64,000 bases of DNA, from contig JBGUJH010000018.1 of the NCBI GenBank assembly GCA_045113775.1, positions 1 to 64,000 of the forward strand, written 5' to 3'. The position numbers and the translations under genes are program-made. This DNA is from CAG-791 sp045113775. Its GTDB lineage: Bacteria; Bacillota; Clostridia; Lachnospirales; Lachnospiraceae. The notes under the pieces were generated by a model. The model was not told where the DNA came from, did not search any database, and saw nothing but the letters and a program-made list of their open reading frames with translations. Positions 43,605-51,239 of the stretch are shown here, one piece after another; positions within the stretch are counted from its first letter, which is position 1, and the number at the start of each line of letters is the position of its first letter.

Positions 43605-44284
43605 AAAGAGAAGTCTACGAAGCCAATATGCTGCTTCCCAAGTACGGACTTGTAACTTTTACATGGGGCAACGTAAGCGGAGTTGACAGAGAGAAAAAGC
43701 TCTTTGTGATCAAGCCCAGCGGAGTCCCTTATGAAGAACTTAAACCCGAAGACATGGTAGTCGTCGATTTCGACGGCAACAAAGTGGAAGGCGCGATGAA
43801 CCCTTCTTCTGACACGCCTACGCACGCATGGCTTTACAAGAAGTTTGACAAGATTGGCGGGATCGTGCACACGCATTCCGCCTATGCGACAAGCTGGGCG
43901 CAGTCCGGCAGGAGCATCCCCTGCTACGGAACGACTCACGCGGACTACTACTACGGCGAGGTGCCTTGTCTGCGCTGCCTGACGGAAGAGGAGATCGAGG
44001 ACGCATATGAACTCAACACAGGAAAGCTGATCGTGGACGAGTTCGCGCGTCTTGGCAAGGATCCCGAGGCGGTCTCTGCAGTCATCTGCAAGAACCACGG
44101 ACCTTTCGCATGGGGCAAGGATCCCGAAGACGCTGTACACTGCGCAGTTGTACTGGAAGAGGTCGCCAAGATGGCCTTCCGGACAGAGCTGATCAATCCC
44201 AAGGTCGCTCAGGCGCCGCAGGAGCTCCAGGACAAGCACTACTACAGAAAGCACGGCGCGAACGCGTATTACGGGCAGAAGTAA
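43589..44284 (+). CDS. araD: L-ribulose-5-phosphate 4-epimerase
   Basis: 231 residues, a class II aldolase fold. Substrate and metal motifs are visible: TWGNVSG near residue 27, KPSGVPYEEL, SDTPTHAWLY, the zinc-binding HTHSAYAT near residue 95 and the later GTTHADYY. It converts L-ribulose-5-P to D-xylulose-5-P. Translation is probably coupled to the kinase (16-bp overlap, AAGGAGG inside the kinase gene). Confidence 0.95.
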   Translation: MLEELKREVYEANMLLPKYGLVTFTWGNVSGVDREKKLFVIKPSGVPYEELKPEDMVVVDFDGNKVEGAMNPSSDTPTHAWLYKKFDKIGGIVHTHSAYATSWAQSGRSIPCYGTTHADYYYGEVPCLRCLTEEEIEDAYELNTGKLIVDEFARLGKDPEAVSAVICKNHGPFAWGKDPEDAVHCAVVLEEVAKMAFRTELINPKVAQAPQELQDKHYYRKHGANAYYGQK

Positions 44285-44306
44285 AAATTAGATTTCCTGT
44301 GTACAG

Positions 44307-44339
44307 AATGGCTGTCGCATTTAGCGGCAGCCATTTTTT
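44307..44339 (+). terminator. Terminator of the arabinose operon
   Basis: AATGGCTGTCGC / GCGGCAGCCATT stem (one G-U), five-base loop, then TTTT. Confidence 0.9.
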
Positions 44340-44831
44340 GGAGTCATTTTTGGGGGAGTCATTTCAGAAGTTTTCTTGCAAGGTTCGCAGGGCGGGCCGC
44401 CGCGCCGCGTGCGGGGCACCGGCCCGTGTGGTGGTTCCATGCTGTGAAATCTGCTGTTGGACCATAGGGGCTGTATTGGATCAGCCTGCCCCCATAGGAA
44501 AATATGGAACAGGCGAAATTCATTCGTATTTCATCCCTTTTCCTGATGAGTTGGATTAATACGTTAAATATAAGGGAGACGGCCTCCATTCACATGCGAT
44601 GACATGCAGTGTAATGGAGGCCGCCTCCTTTGAATTCTTGTCTGTGATCCAACTGCTGTAAAATTCTGCTTTATATCTGCTGGTTTTGCCGGAAAATGAA
44701 AATTTGCATGGAGGCCAAGACTGTTATTAAAGCTGTTATAATCCAACCAATGACTCTAGCAGGAGTATTCTCAAGTCAAGTCTTGCAGGGCGAGCCTTGA
44801 GCGGATGCAACACTTCCCGCTTTGCAAATGA
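44340..44831. other. Gene-free stretch with a dispersed repeat copy and a hairpin
   Basis: 44455-44496 is a copy of the TGTTGGA...CCTGCCCCCAT element also found twice at 57492-57622. 44581-44622 forms a stem GGCCTCCATT / AATGGAGGCC without a T-run. I see no coding gene here. Confidence 0.5.
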
Positions 44832-44947
44832 TGCAAACGAACACATCTATTTGTTGCAGAGATGACGGGCAATAAAACTCTAATTGCAACGAAAGCACCC
44901 ATCACAGAAACACATGAAAAGATTAAGCTCCCCTTTTTCAATAAAAT
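44832..44947 (+). promoter_or_regulatory. Regulon promoter C, upstream of Gfo/Idh/MocA gene 1
   Basis: TGCAAACGA-N9-TTTGTTGCA; TTGCAAC 30 bp after the repeat's TTGCA; 24 bp; TGAAAAGATT (44915); 21 bp; TAAAAT (44942). The start codon is 49 bp past the -10. Confidence 0.85.
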
Positions 44948-44996
44948 AGTTTCATCAGATGAACTCAATTAAACTATTTATAAAAGGAGGACACAC

Positions 44997-46067
44997 ATGA
45001 AAGACATCGGAATTGCGATCATCGGACATGGATTCATGGGTCATGAGCACGAGAAAATGCTTCTGAACTTCCCCGGAATCAAACTGATCGGCTTCGCGGA
45101 CATCGATCCCAAGCAGCTCGAGGACGTAACAGAAGGACTCAAGAGATATGCCAGCAACGAAGAGCTGATGGCGGATCCCGAAGTCGATGTAGTCCTGATC
45201 GCCGCAAACAACAGATTCCACAAGGAACTGGTCATCCAGGCTGCGAATGCGAAGAAAGACATCATCTGCGAGAAGCCCATCGCTATGAGCCTCGAGGAGC
45301 TCGATGAGATGGAAGCAGCTGTCAAGGCCAACGGCGTTAAGTTCACCGTTCACCATCAGCGCCGTTTCGACCCCGACTTCCGCACAGCGAAGGCTGTCTA
45401 TGATTCCGGCACACTGGGCGATATCTATTGCGTCAAGAGCATGCTCTACGGCTTTAACGGCAACATGCACGACTGGCACGTCTTCGTAAGCGAAGGCGGC
45501 GGAATGCTCTATGACTGGGGCGTACACCTTCTGGACCAGTTCTGCTGGATGTTCCCCGGCGCTAAGCTTAAATCCGTATTTGCCGACATCAGAAACGTAA
45601 TCAACAAGGAAGTCGACGACTACTTCCAGATCATGATGCGCTTTGACAACGGCGTGACAGCAACTCTGGAGCTCGGTACTTATTTCCTTACCGACAAGAT
45701 GCACGACAAGTGGTTCGAGCGCCACTGGTTCCTCGGCGGCAACAAAGGCAGCGCCTATGTTGACGGATTCGGACCGGAAGGCAAAATAGTCCGTACGGCC
45801 GGCCTTTTGCAGAATGTCGGCGGCAAGCGCACCATGACAGCTGCAGGCCCCACAAGATCCTTCGGACCGCCGCCGGAAGGCAAGATCCTCACAGAAGAGC
45901 TTCCTAAGGTCGACACCAATCACAGAAATTATTTCGAGAACTATGTCAAGGCATGGCACGGCGAAGAGGAATTCCTGGTCAAGATCCCGGAGACACGCCG
46001 TGTACTGCGCCTGATGGATGCGGTCAGAGAGTCCGGACGGACCGGAAAGTCCATTGATTTTGAATAA
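44997..46067 (+). CDS. Gfo/Idh/MocA family oxidoreductase (1)
   Basis: 356 residues: N-terminal Rossmann fold (GHGFMGHEH), the family EKP motif (CEKPIAMSLEEL, about 88-99), HHQRRFDPDFR and a C-terminal beta-sheet domain. Members oxidise or reduce sugar hydroxyls with NAD(P). In CGD pathways a DgpA-type member makes the 3''-oxo-C-glycoside that the alpha/beta enzyme cleaves. This gene has the same operator as CGD operon 3, so it is my best candidate for that step here (inference). A fold-level match does not prove the reaction. AAAGGAGG before the ATG; its own terminator follows. Confidence 0.85.
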   Translation: MKDIGIAIIGHGFMGHEHEKMLLNFPGIKLIGFADIDPKQLEDVTEGLKRYASNEELMADPEVDVVLIAANNRFHKELVIQAANAKKDIICEKPIAMSLEELDEMEAAVKANGVKFTVHHQRRFDPDFRTAKAVYDSGTLGDIYCVKSMLYGFNGNMHDWHVFVSEGGGMLYDWGVHLLDQFCWMFPGAKLKSVFADIRNVINKEVDDYFQIMMRFDNGVTATLELGTYFLTDKMHDKWFERHWFLGGNKGSAYVDGFGPEGKIVRTAGLLQNVGGKRTMTAAGPTRSFGPPPEGKILTEELPKVDTNHRNYFENYVKAWHGEEEFLVKIPETRRVLRLMDAVRESGRTGKSIDFE

Positions 46068-46082
46068 ATTGATCTCTTAACA

Positions 46083-46126
46083 GATCCCGGTTCCGGCGCG
46101 CAGCGCGGTAGCCGGGATCCTTTCAT
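46083..46126 (+). terminator. Terminator after Gfo/Idh/MocA gene 1
   Basis: GATCCCGG / CCGGGATC outer stem with a GC-rich inner loop, then CTTTCATTTT. Confidence 0.8.
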
Positions 46127-46157
46127 TTTGGGCAGACAGTAAGATCGGAGGGAAGAC

Positions 46158-47192
46158 ATGCAACAGGAGATAATTACTATATCCGAAGAGAGAAACGTGA
46201 CATTAACTGCGATGATCCAGGACGTCGGAGGGGAGTTCAGAGGAATTACGGCTCGCCCGGCGGTACTTGTGATCCCCGGCGGGGGCTACCTGTTCTGCTC
46301 AGACCGGGAGGCGGATCCCGTCGCTTTGGCATACATGAAGGCGGGATACCACGCATTCATCCTGCGCTACTCAGTAGGGGAATACAGCGAGTGGCCCCAG
46401 CCTCTCGAGGACTATGAGCAGGCGATGGAATGCATTCTGGAAAACGCTGACAAATGGCACGTGATAAAAGACAAGATTGCCGCGATCGGATTTTCAGCGG
46501 GTGGTCATCTCGCCGGGGCGGCCGCGACGATGAGCCGTCATCGCCCGGCAGCCGCGATCCTCGGGTATCCGGTCCTGAGGGAGGAGACAGCGCTGGAATT
46601 GGGAACAACCATGCCCGGAATCCCGGAACACGTGGATGAAAATACCTGCCCATGCTTTTTGTTTGGAACACGGACAGACAGCGTAGTGCCGGTTCAGAAC
46701 ATCATTGATATGATAAATGCTCTTAACCGCTTTCATACAACATTTGAGTGCCATATTTATGCATACGGTCCCCACGGATTTTCCATCGGCGATCATTCCG
46801 TGCAGAGCTGCGAGACTCTGATCCCGGCCCGCGCGTCCGGATGGGTGGAAGACAGCATCAGCTGGCTGAAGGATCTCTTCGGAGACTTTGGAAATGAAGG
46901 GCTCACAAGACCTGTACTCCGGGCGCATGTCAATGACGACGCCATGGCGTGGCTGAGTCTGGATTGCAGTATTTCCAGGATCTTCGGGAATCCAATGGCC
47001 AAAGAAGTGCTCTCGGGAACGATACAGAAGATGCGCAGCAGGATCACACCCTTTGCTCCTGAGATGACATTTGAAGATATGATGCAGGCGCTGGGAAAGA
47101 TGACACTCAGAGAGCTTTTGATCGAGAGAGGAATTGATACTGATAAACTGGACGAGATGAATGAGGCGCTGGGGAAGATTCCCAATATCTGA
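46158..47192 (+). CDS. Alpha/beta hydrolase, carbohydrate-esterase-like, with an extra C-terminal region
   Basis: 344 residues. The first about 240 form an alpha/beta-hydrolase: oxyanion region IPGGGYLFCS near residue 37, nucleophile Ser in GFSAGGH near 115, Asp in FGTRTDSVVP and His in YGPHGFS. It resembles BD-FAE/acetyl-xylan-esterase-type enzymes that remove acyl groups from plant sugars. The last about 100 residues (from VLRAHVNDDAMAW) are an unusual extension, ending in a short helical repeat-like segment. No signal peptide. It stands alone between a terminator and promoter D. Confidence 0.8.
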   Translation: MQQEIITISEERNVTLTAMIQDVGGEFRGITARPAVLVIPGGGYLFCSDREADPVALAYMKAGYHAFILRYSVGEYSEWPQPLEDYEQAMECILENADKWHVIKDKIAAIGFSAGGHLAGAAATMSRHRPAAAILGYPVLREETALELGTTMPGIPEHVDENTCPCFLFGTRTDSVVPVQNIIDMINALNRFHTTFECHIYAYGPHGFSIGDHSVQSCETLIPARASGWVEDSISWLKDLFGDFGNEGLTRPVLRAHVNDDAMAWLSLDCSISRIFGNPMAKEVLSGTIQKMRSRITPFAPEMTFEDMMQALGKMTLRELLIERGIDTDKLDEMNEALGKIPNI

Positions 47193-47233
47193 TCGGCGAT
47201 CAGAATTGCAGCAGAGAAATACCTGATGCCTTG

Positions 47234-47349
47234 TGCAACAAAATGAAGATGTTTATTGCACGAGTTTTAAACACGAGGTTTGATCCTGCAATAGATGTGG
47301 CGCAAACTAAAACCTCGGAAAAGAATGAAACACTGGAAATAGATACTAT
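47234..47349 (+). promoter_or_regulatory. Regulon promoter D, upstream of the isomerase-oxidoreductase genes
   Basis: TGCAACAAA-N9-TTTATTGCA (flanked by G/C, extending the dyad); CTGCAAT 30 bp after the repeat's TTGCA; 24 bp; GGAAAAGAAT (47317); 21 bp; TACTAT (47344). The start codon is 117 bp past the -10. Confidence 0.82.
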
Positions 47350-47466
47350 ATATACAGAAACAAAAAACAGTAAAAAACTGCAGCGGAGAAACAGTTGAAC
47401 AGCATCGGTAAGGCACCCTCTGCTGCAGTGAAAAATCATAATAATGTAGAAAGGGAGGAACCCAAA

Positions 47467-48306
47467 ATGAGTAAGAAGCTTCCGGTTGGTATTCAGGTTT
47501 ACGGCCTCAGAGATCTCCTTGAGAACACTCCGGAGAACTTTAAGAACGTAATGCAGCAGGTAAAGGACCTGGGCTATGACGGCGTTGAGCTGGCTGGTCT
47601 GTACGGCCTTACTCCTGAGTATGTCAAAGAAGTGCTGGATGAGATCGGCCTTATCCCGATCAGCGCACACGTAGCATTTGCAGAGATGATGGAAGATCTC
47701 GACACCATCATCGCAGATTACAAGAAGATCGGCGTTAAGTTCCTGGTAATGCCTTATATGGCAGAAGAGTATCGCCCGGTCAATCCGGAAGGCTTCAAGA
47801 AGTTCCTTCCCATGCTGAACGAAGTAGGCAAGAAGATCCACGACGCAGGCATGACTTTCCTGTATCACAACCACGATTTCGAGTTCGTCAAGATGGCAGA
47901 CGGCCAGTGGGGATATGACGTAATGTTTGACTCCATCCCTCACGACAACCTGATGCCCGAGCTTGATACCTGCTGGTGCGATGTCGCTACAGGCGACGCT
48001 CCCGGCTTTATCCGCAAGTACACAGACCGCATCCCTGTTGTTCACCTCAAGGACTACATCAAGAAGGGTGAAGTCAAGAACATGTACAAGCTGATCGGTA
48101 TTGAGGAAGAGGAGTCCGAGGGCGATACAGGCTACTTCGGTTTCCGTCCCGTCGGATTCGGCCAGATGATCTGGGAGCCCGTTCTCGAGGCAAGCCTGGA
48201 TGCGAACGCACAGTGGGTCATCGTAGAGCAGGATGAGCACTACGAGCTGGAGCCCCTGGAGTGCGCAAGAAGAAGCCGCGAGTATCTTAAGATCCTCGGC
48301 TGGTAA
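47467..48306 (+). CDS. Sugar phosphate isomerase/epimerase family TIM barrel
   Basis: About 279 residues of the xylose-isomerase-like fold with YHNHDFEF (about residue 137), LDTCWCDVA, VVHLKDYI and IVEQDEH as likely metal and substrate residues. It differs from the three CGD alpha-like proteins and lacks an adjacent DUF6379 partner, so a classical epimerase, isomerase or keto-sugar enzyme role is likelier. The open frame starts 72 bases upstream, but AAGGGAGG points to the ATG at MSKKL. It is followed by a Gfo/Idh/MocA gene after 144 bp. Confidence 0.83.
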   Translation: MSKKLPVGIQVYGLRDLLENTPENFKNVMQQVKDLGYDGVELAGLYGLTPEYVKEVLDEIGLIPISAHVAFAEMMEDLDTIIADYKKIGVKFLVMPYMAEEYRPVNPEGFKKFLPMLNEVGKKIHDAGMTFLYHNHDFEFVKMADGQWGYDVMFDSIPHDNLMPELDTCWCDVATGDAPGFIRKYTDRIPVVHLKDYIKKGEVKNMYKLIGIEEEESEGDTGYFGFRPVGFGQMIWEPVLEASLDANAQWVIVEQDEHYELEPLECARRSREYLKILGW

Positions 48307-48450
48307 GGTAGAAATCGCTCACGACGAGGAGCGATGCCACGACAGTGAGAAATTCAGGCGGAACGCATGAATTTCGAACCTGTCGGCATGGCGGATAAGA
48401 ATCAAACAATATTTCGACACATTCAAAGATATTTCAGGAAAGGAACCATC

Positions 48451-49731
48451 ATGAAAGAACTCAGAATCGCCATCATCGGCTGCGGAATGATCTCCCACAG
48501 ACACATGACCGTTATCGAGAACCTCAACAAGCGCGGACAGAACCTCAAGGTCGTCGCTGCTGCTGAGATCGACAAAGACAAACTCCTTGCATGGGGCAAG
48601 CAGTACGGCATCGCAGAAGAGAACCTGTATCAGGACTTCCGTGAAATGCTCAAGAGAGACGACATCGACGAAGTCGAGGTCTGCGTACACAACAACCTTC
48701 ACACATCTGTTGCAACTGCAGTTATGGCAGCAGGCTTCCCTTGCTATTCCGAGAAGCCCATGGCAGCAAGCTATGCAGATGCCAAGATCCTTTATGACGC
48801 ACAGAAGAAGTACGGCCAGAAGCTGGCGATCCAGATCAGCTCCATCTACAACCCCCAGACCCGTATTGCCAAGAAGATGATCGCTGAAGGCAAGCTCGGT
48901 GAGATCTATCACGTAAGAAGCGTAGGCCACAGACGTCAGGGCCGTCCCGGCTATGATATGCCTTTCTTCAGCCGTGATTTCATCGACCCCAAGATCGGCG
49001 TTCACGGACCTCTGTTCGACCTCGGCATCTATCACCTGGCTCAGATGCTCTATGTCCTGGGCATGCCCGAGCTGGAGAGCGTTTACGGCTTCCAGAGCTC
49101 CAGATATTGGACACATCCCGCTATTGACAAGATCACAAACCGCACCGCTCCTGTTGAGGACCTCGGCGTAGGTATGGCTCGTTTCAAGGGCGACATCTGC
49201 ATGGACATCTATGAAGACTGGGCGATCCATATGGAAGATATCGGCTGCAGCTTCATCGCAGGTTCCCTCGGAGGCCTGAAGTTCACAGACGTTGACCAGA
49301 CCGGCGGCCCTATGGCTGTTCCGGAAGGCGGCCAGATCATGGGTGGCGGCGACCTTCAGAAGCCCAGACTGACTTACTACGGAATGAATGAAGACAACCA
49401 GCTCTTCACGACACAGCTTGACTGCGCTCTTACAGATACCTATGGCCTGCAGGAATCCCTGATCCATCCCGAACTGGATCTGTACAACGACAACCAGCTT
49501 CAGTGGTACAGCTACGTTCGCGGCATCCTGACCGACGAGACCAGGATCGATTCCCCTTACATCGCAATGCAGACCGCACTGCTCTCCGAAGGTGTCGTTC
49601 TCTCCAACGAGCTCGGCCGCAGCGTAACTGTCGACGAGATCAAGAAGATGGCTAAGTCCATCGCGATCCGCGACCAGGAGACTCCTTTCGGAACCATCCA
49701 CTATGATTTCGACGAGTACAAGCCTGAATAA
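48451..49731 (+). CDS. Gfo/Idh/MocA family oxidoreductase (2)
   Basis: 427 residues, longer than the usual 330-390. Rossmann motif GCGMISHRH at residue 10, SEKPMAASYADA near 104, then a long C-terminal domain with extra loops (GQIMGGGDLQKPRLTYYG). NAD(P)-dependent sugar or inositol oxidoreduction is expected. The ATG at MKELR is preferred to an upstream in-frame ATG because AGGAAAGGA precedes it. Probably co-transcribed with the preceding TIM barrel; terminator follows. Confidence 0.85.
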   Translation: MKELRIAIIGCGMISHRHMTVIENLNKRGQNLKVVAAAEIDKDKLLAWGKQYGIAEENLYQDFREMLKRDDIDEVEVCVHNNLHTSVATAVMAAGFPCYSEKPMAASYADAKILYDAQKKYGQKLAIQISSIYNPQTRIAKKMIAEGKLGEIYHVRSVGHRRQGRPGYDMPFFSRDFIDPKIGVHGPLFDLGIYHLAQMLYVLGMPELESVYGFQSSRYWTHPAIDKITNRTAPVEDLGVGMARFKGDICMDIYEDWAIHMEDIGCSFIAGSLGGLKFTDVDQTGGPMAVPEGGQIMGGGDLQKPRLTYYGMNEDNQLFTTQLDCALTDTYGLQESLIHPELDLYNDNQLQWYSYVRGILTDETRIDSPYIAMQTALLSEGVVLSNELGRSVTVDEIKKMAKSIAIRDQETPFGTIHYDFDEYKPE

Positions 49732-49762
49732 ATCATTAAATACTCTCTAAATTATTCCCCCA

Positions 49763-49800
49763 GCGGCGGGTCAGATACATGGCGTCTGACCCGCCGCACT
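49763..49800 (+). terminator. Terminator after Gfo/Idh/MocA gene 2
   Basis: Perfect 13-bp stem GCGGCGGGTCAGA / TCTGACCCGCCGC; only a short ACTTTA follows. Confidence 0.75.
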
Positions 49801-49965
49801 TTATGTGTTCTTTTGCAGCGGTAATGCGAATTGCAACAAATATAATAAAAAAAAGAACATATGGTGCGCAGCAGAGCGATTCAGGTATGTAAAATACAAG
49901 AGAAGAACTTTTTGACAGGACCAACCGTTGCAACCGAAGCGAAGAATGAAAAAGGGAGGACAGAG

Positions 49966-51036
49966 GTGGATAACAACAAGAAACTTAGGATCGGTGTGAT
50001 CGGCTGCGGAGCCATCTCTGTGAGAAGGCACCTGCCGGAATACGCAGAGAATGAAAATGTAGAGATCGCAGCGCTCTATAACCGCACGAGAAGCAAAGCC
50101 GAAGAGATGCAGAAAAAATACGGCGGCGTAGTCTGCGACAGCGTGGAGGAGATGGTCGCGATGGACATTGACGCAGTCAGTGTCTGCACGGCTAATGCCA
50201 TGCATGCGCATGACACTATTTTGGCGCTGCGGGCGGGCAAGCATGTGCTCTGCGAAAAGCCCATGGACGTGACGATAGAAAAATGCACGGCCATGGTCGA
50301 TGAGGCGCGAAAGGCCGGAAAGCTTCTGATGATCGCGCAGAATCAGCGTTTTTCAGCGGCTCACAAAGAAGCGCACGACCTGATCGCGAAGGGAACGATA
50401 GGGAAGGTGTTGTCCTTTGAGACCAAGTTCGGGCATGCGGGACCGGAGCGATGGACGGGAACGGAGGACACCTGGTTTTTCAGAAAGAACGCGGCAGGCA
50501 TGGGCGCATTGGCGGATCTGGGCATCCACAAGACAGACCTTGTGCACTATCTGATCGGCGAGCCGATCACGCAGGTGTACGCGCATACCGCGACACTTGA
50601 CAAACGGTATCCGGACGGAAACCTGATCGATGTGGAAGACAATGCCTGGTGCATCTATCGCACGGACAGCGGCATAACCGGCACGATGCACTCGAGCTGG
50701 ACGGATTACGGCGTGGAGTACAATTCAACTGTGATCCACGGGACCAAAGGTGCCATCCGCTGCTACGACGACAGGGAATACAGTCTGATCGTTGAGAGCA
50801 GTGACGGCAGACAGAACTTCCTGTCCACAGAGCAGATGATCAAGAATACGGACCAGACGATCGGAACCGGCAAGAGCTACAATTCCGGCGTTATCGATGA
50901 ATTTGTGGAGTGTATTCTGACGGGGAAACCCTGCAGATGCACGGGAGAAGAAGCGCTGAAGTCCATGAGAGTGATCTTTGCGGCCATGGCTTCTTCACAG
51001 ATCGGAAGGATGGTCACGGTGCCGGAGAACCGGTAA
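49966..51036 (+). CDS. Gfo/Idh/MocA family oxidoreductase (3)
   Basis: About 356 residues from a GTG start with AAAGGGAGG six bases before it; an upstream ATG in frame has no ribosome site. Rossmann motif GVIGCGAISVRRH at residue 9, LCEKPMDVTIEKC near 94 and QNQRFSAAHKEA. A third paralogue, diverged from the other two, giving the island several candidate sugar 3-dehydrogenases. Upstream, TTGCAAC (49831) lies 52 bp from TAAAAT (49890), a degenerate echo of the regulon promoters without the other boxes. Confidence 0.85.
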   Translation: MDNNKKLRIGVIGCGAISVRRHLPEYAENENVEIAALYNRTRSKAEEMQKKYGGVVCDSVEEMVAMDIDAVSVCTANAMHAHDTILALRAGKHVLCEKPMDVTIEKCTAMVDEARKAGKLLMIAQNQRFSAAHKEAHDLIAKGTIGKVLSFETKFGHAGPERWTGTEDTWFFRKNAAGMGALADLGIHKTDLVHYLIGEPITQVYAHTATLDKRYPDGNLIDVEDNAWCIYRTDSGITGTMHSSWTDYGVEYNSTVIHGTKGAIRCYDDREYSLIVESSDGRQNFLSTEQMIKNTDQTIGTGKSYNSGVIDEFVECILTGKPCRCTGEEALKSMRVIFAAMASSQIGRMVTVPENR

Positions 51037-51071
51037 AAGTTAAGGCTCACTTCGCGAGCCTTGACCAATAA

Positions 51072-51187
51072 TGCAATAAAACACAGCCGTTTGTTGCAAT
51101 CCCTGGGTATAAGCCCGAAGAGATTGCAACAGACGGCCTTTTGTATGAATCAGCTGAAAAGAACAACCCGGACGGGGTTGGTAAAAT
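51072..51187 (+). promoter_or_regulatory. Regulon promoter E, upstream of the sugar ABC importer
   Basis: TGCAATAAA-N9-TTTGTTGCA; TTGCAAC 30 bp after the repeat's TTGCA; 24 bp; TGAAAAGAAC (51155); 21 bp; TAAAAT (51182). The start codon is 52 bp past the -10. Confidence 0.85.
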
Positions 51188-51239
51188 TATTACAGTTCGA
51201 AAGAACAGAAACACTTTTTTACATAATATGGAGGTAGTT

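Noticed and set aside
44581..44622. Terminator or riboswitch-like structure in the gap after araD
   Set aside because: The stem is good, but there is no T-run, no nearby gene for it to serve and no known riboswitch motif, so it is only noted as a hairpin.
48319..49701. 460-codon antisense frame opposite Gfo/Idh/MocA gene 2, and similar ones opposite GH3 (29840-31063) and the ABC genes
   Set aside because: Same shadow effect: no ribosome sites, no recognisable domains, full overlap with well-supported genes.
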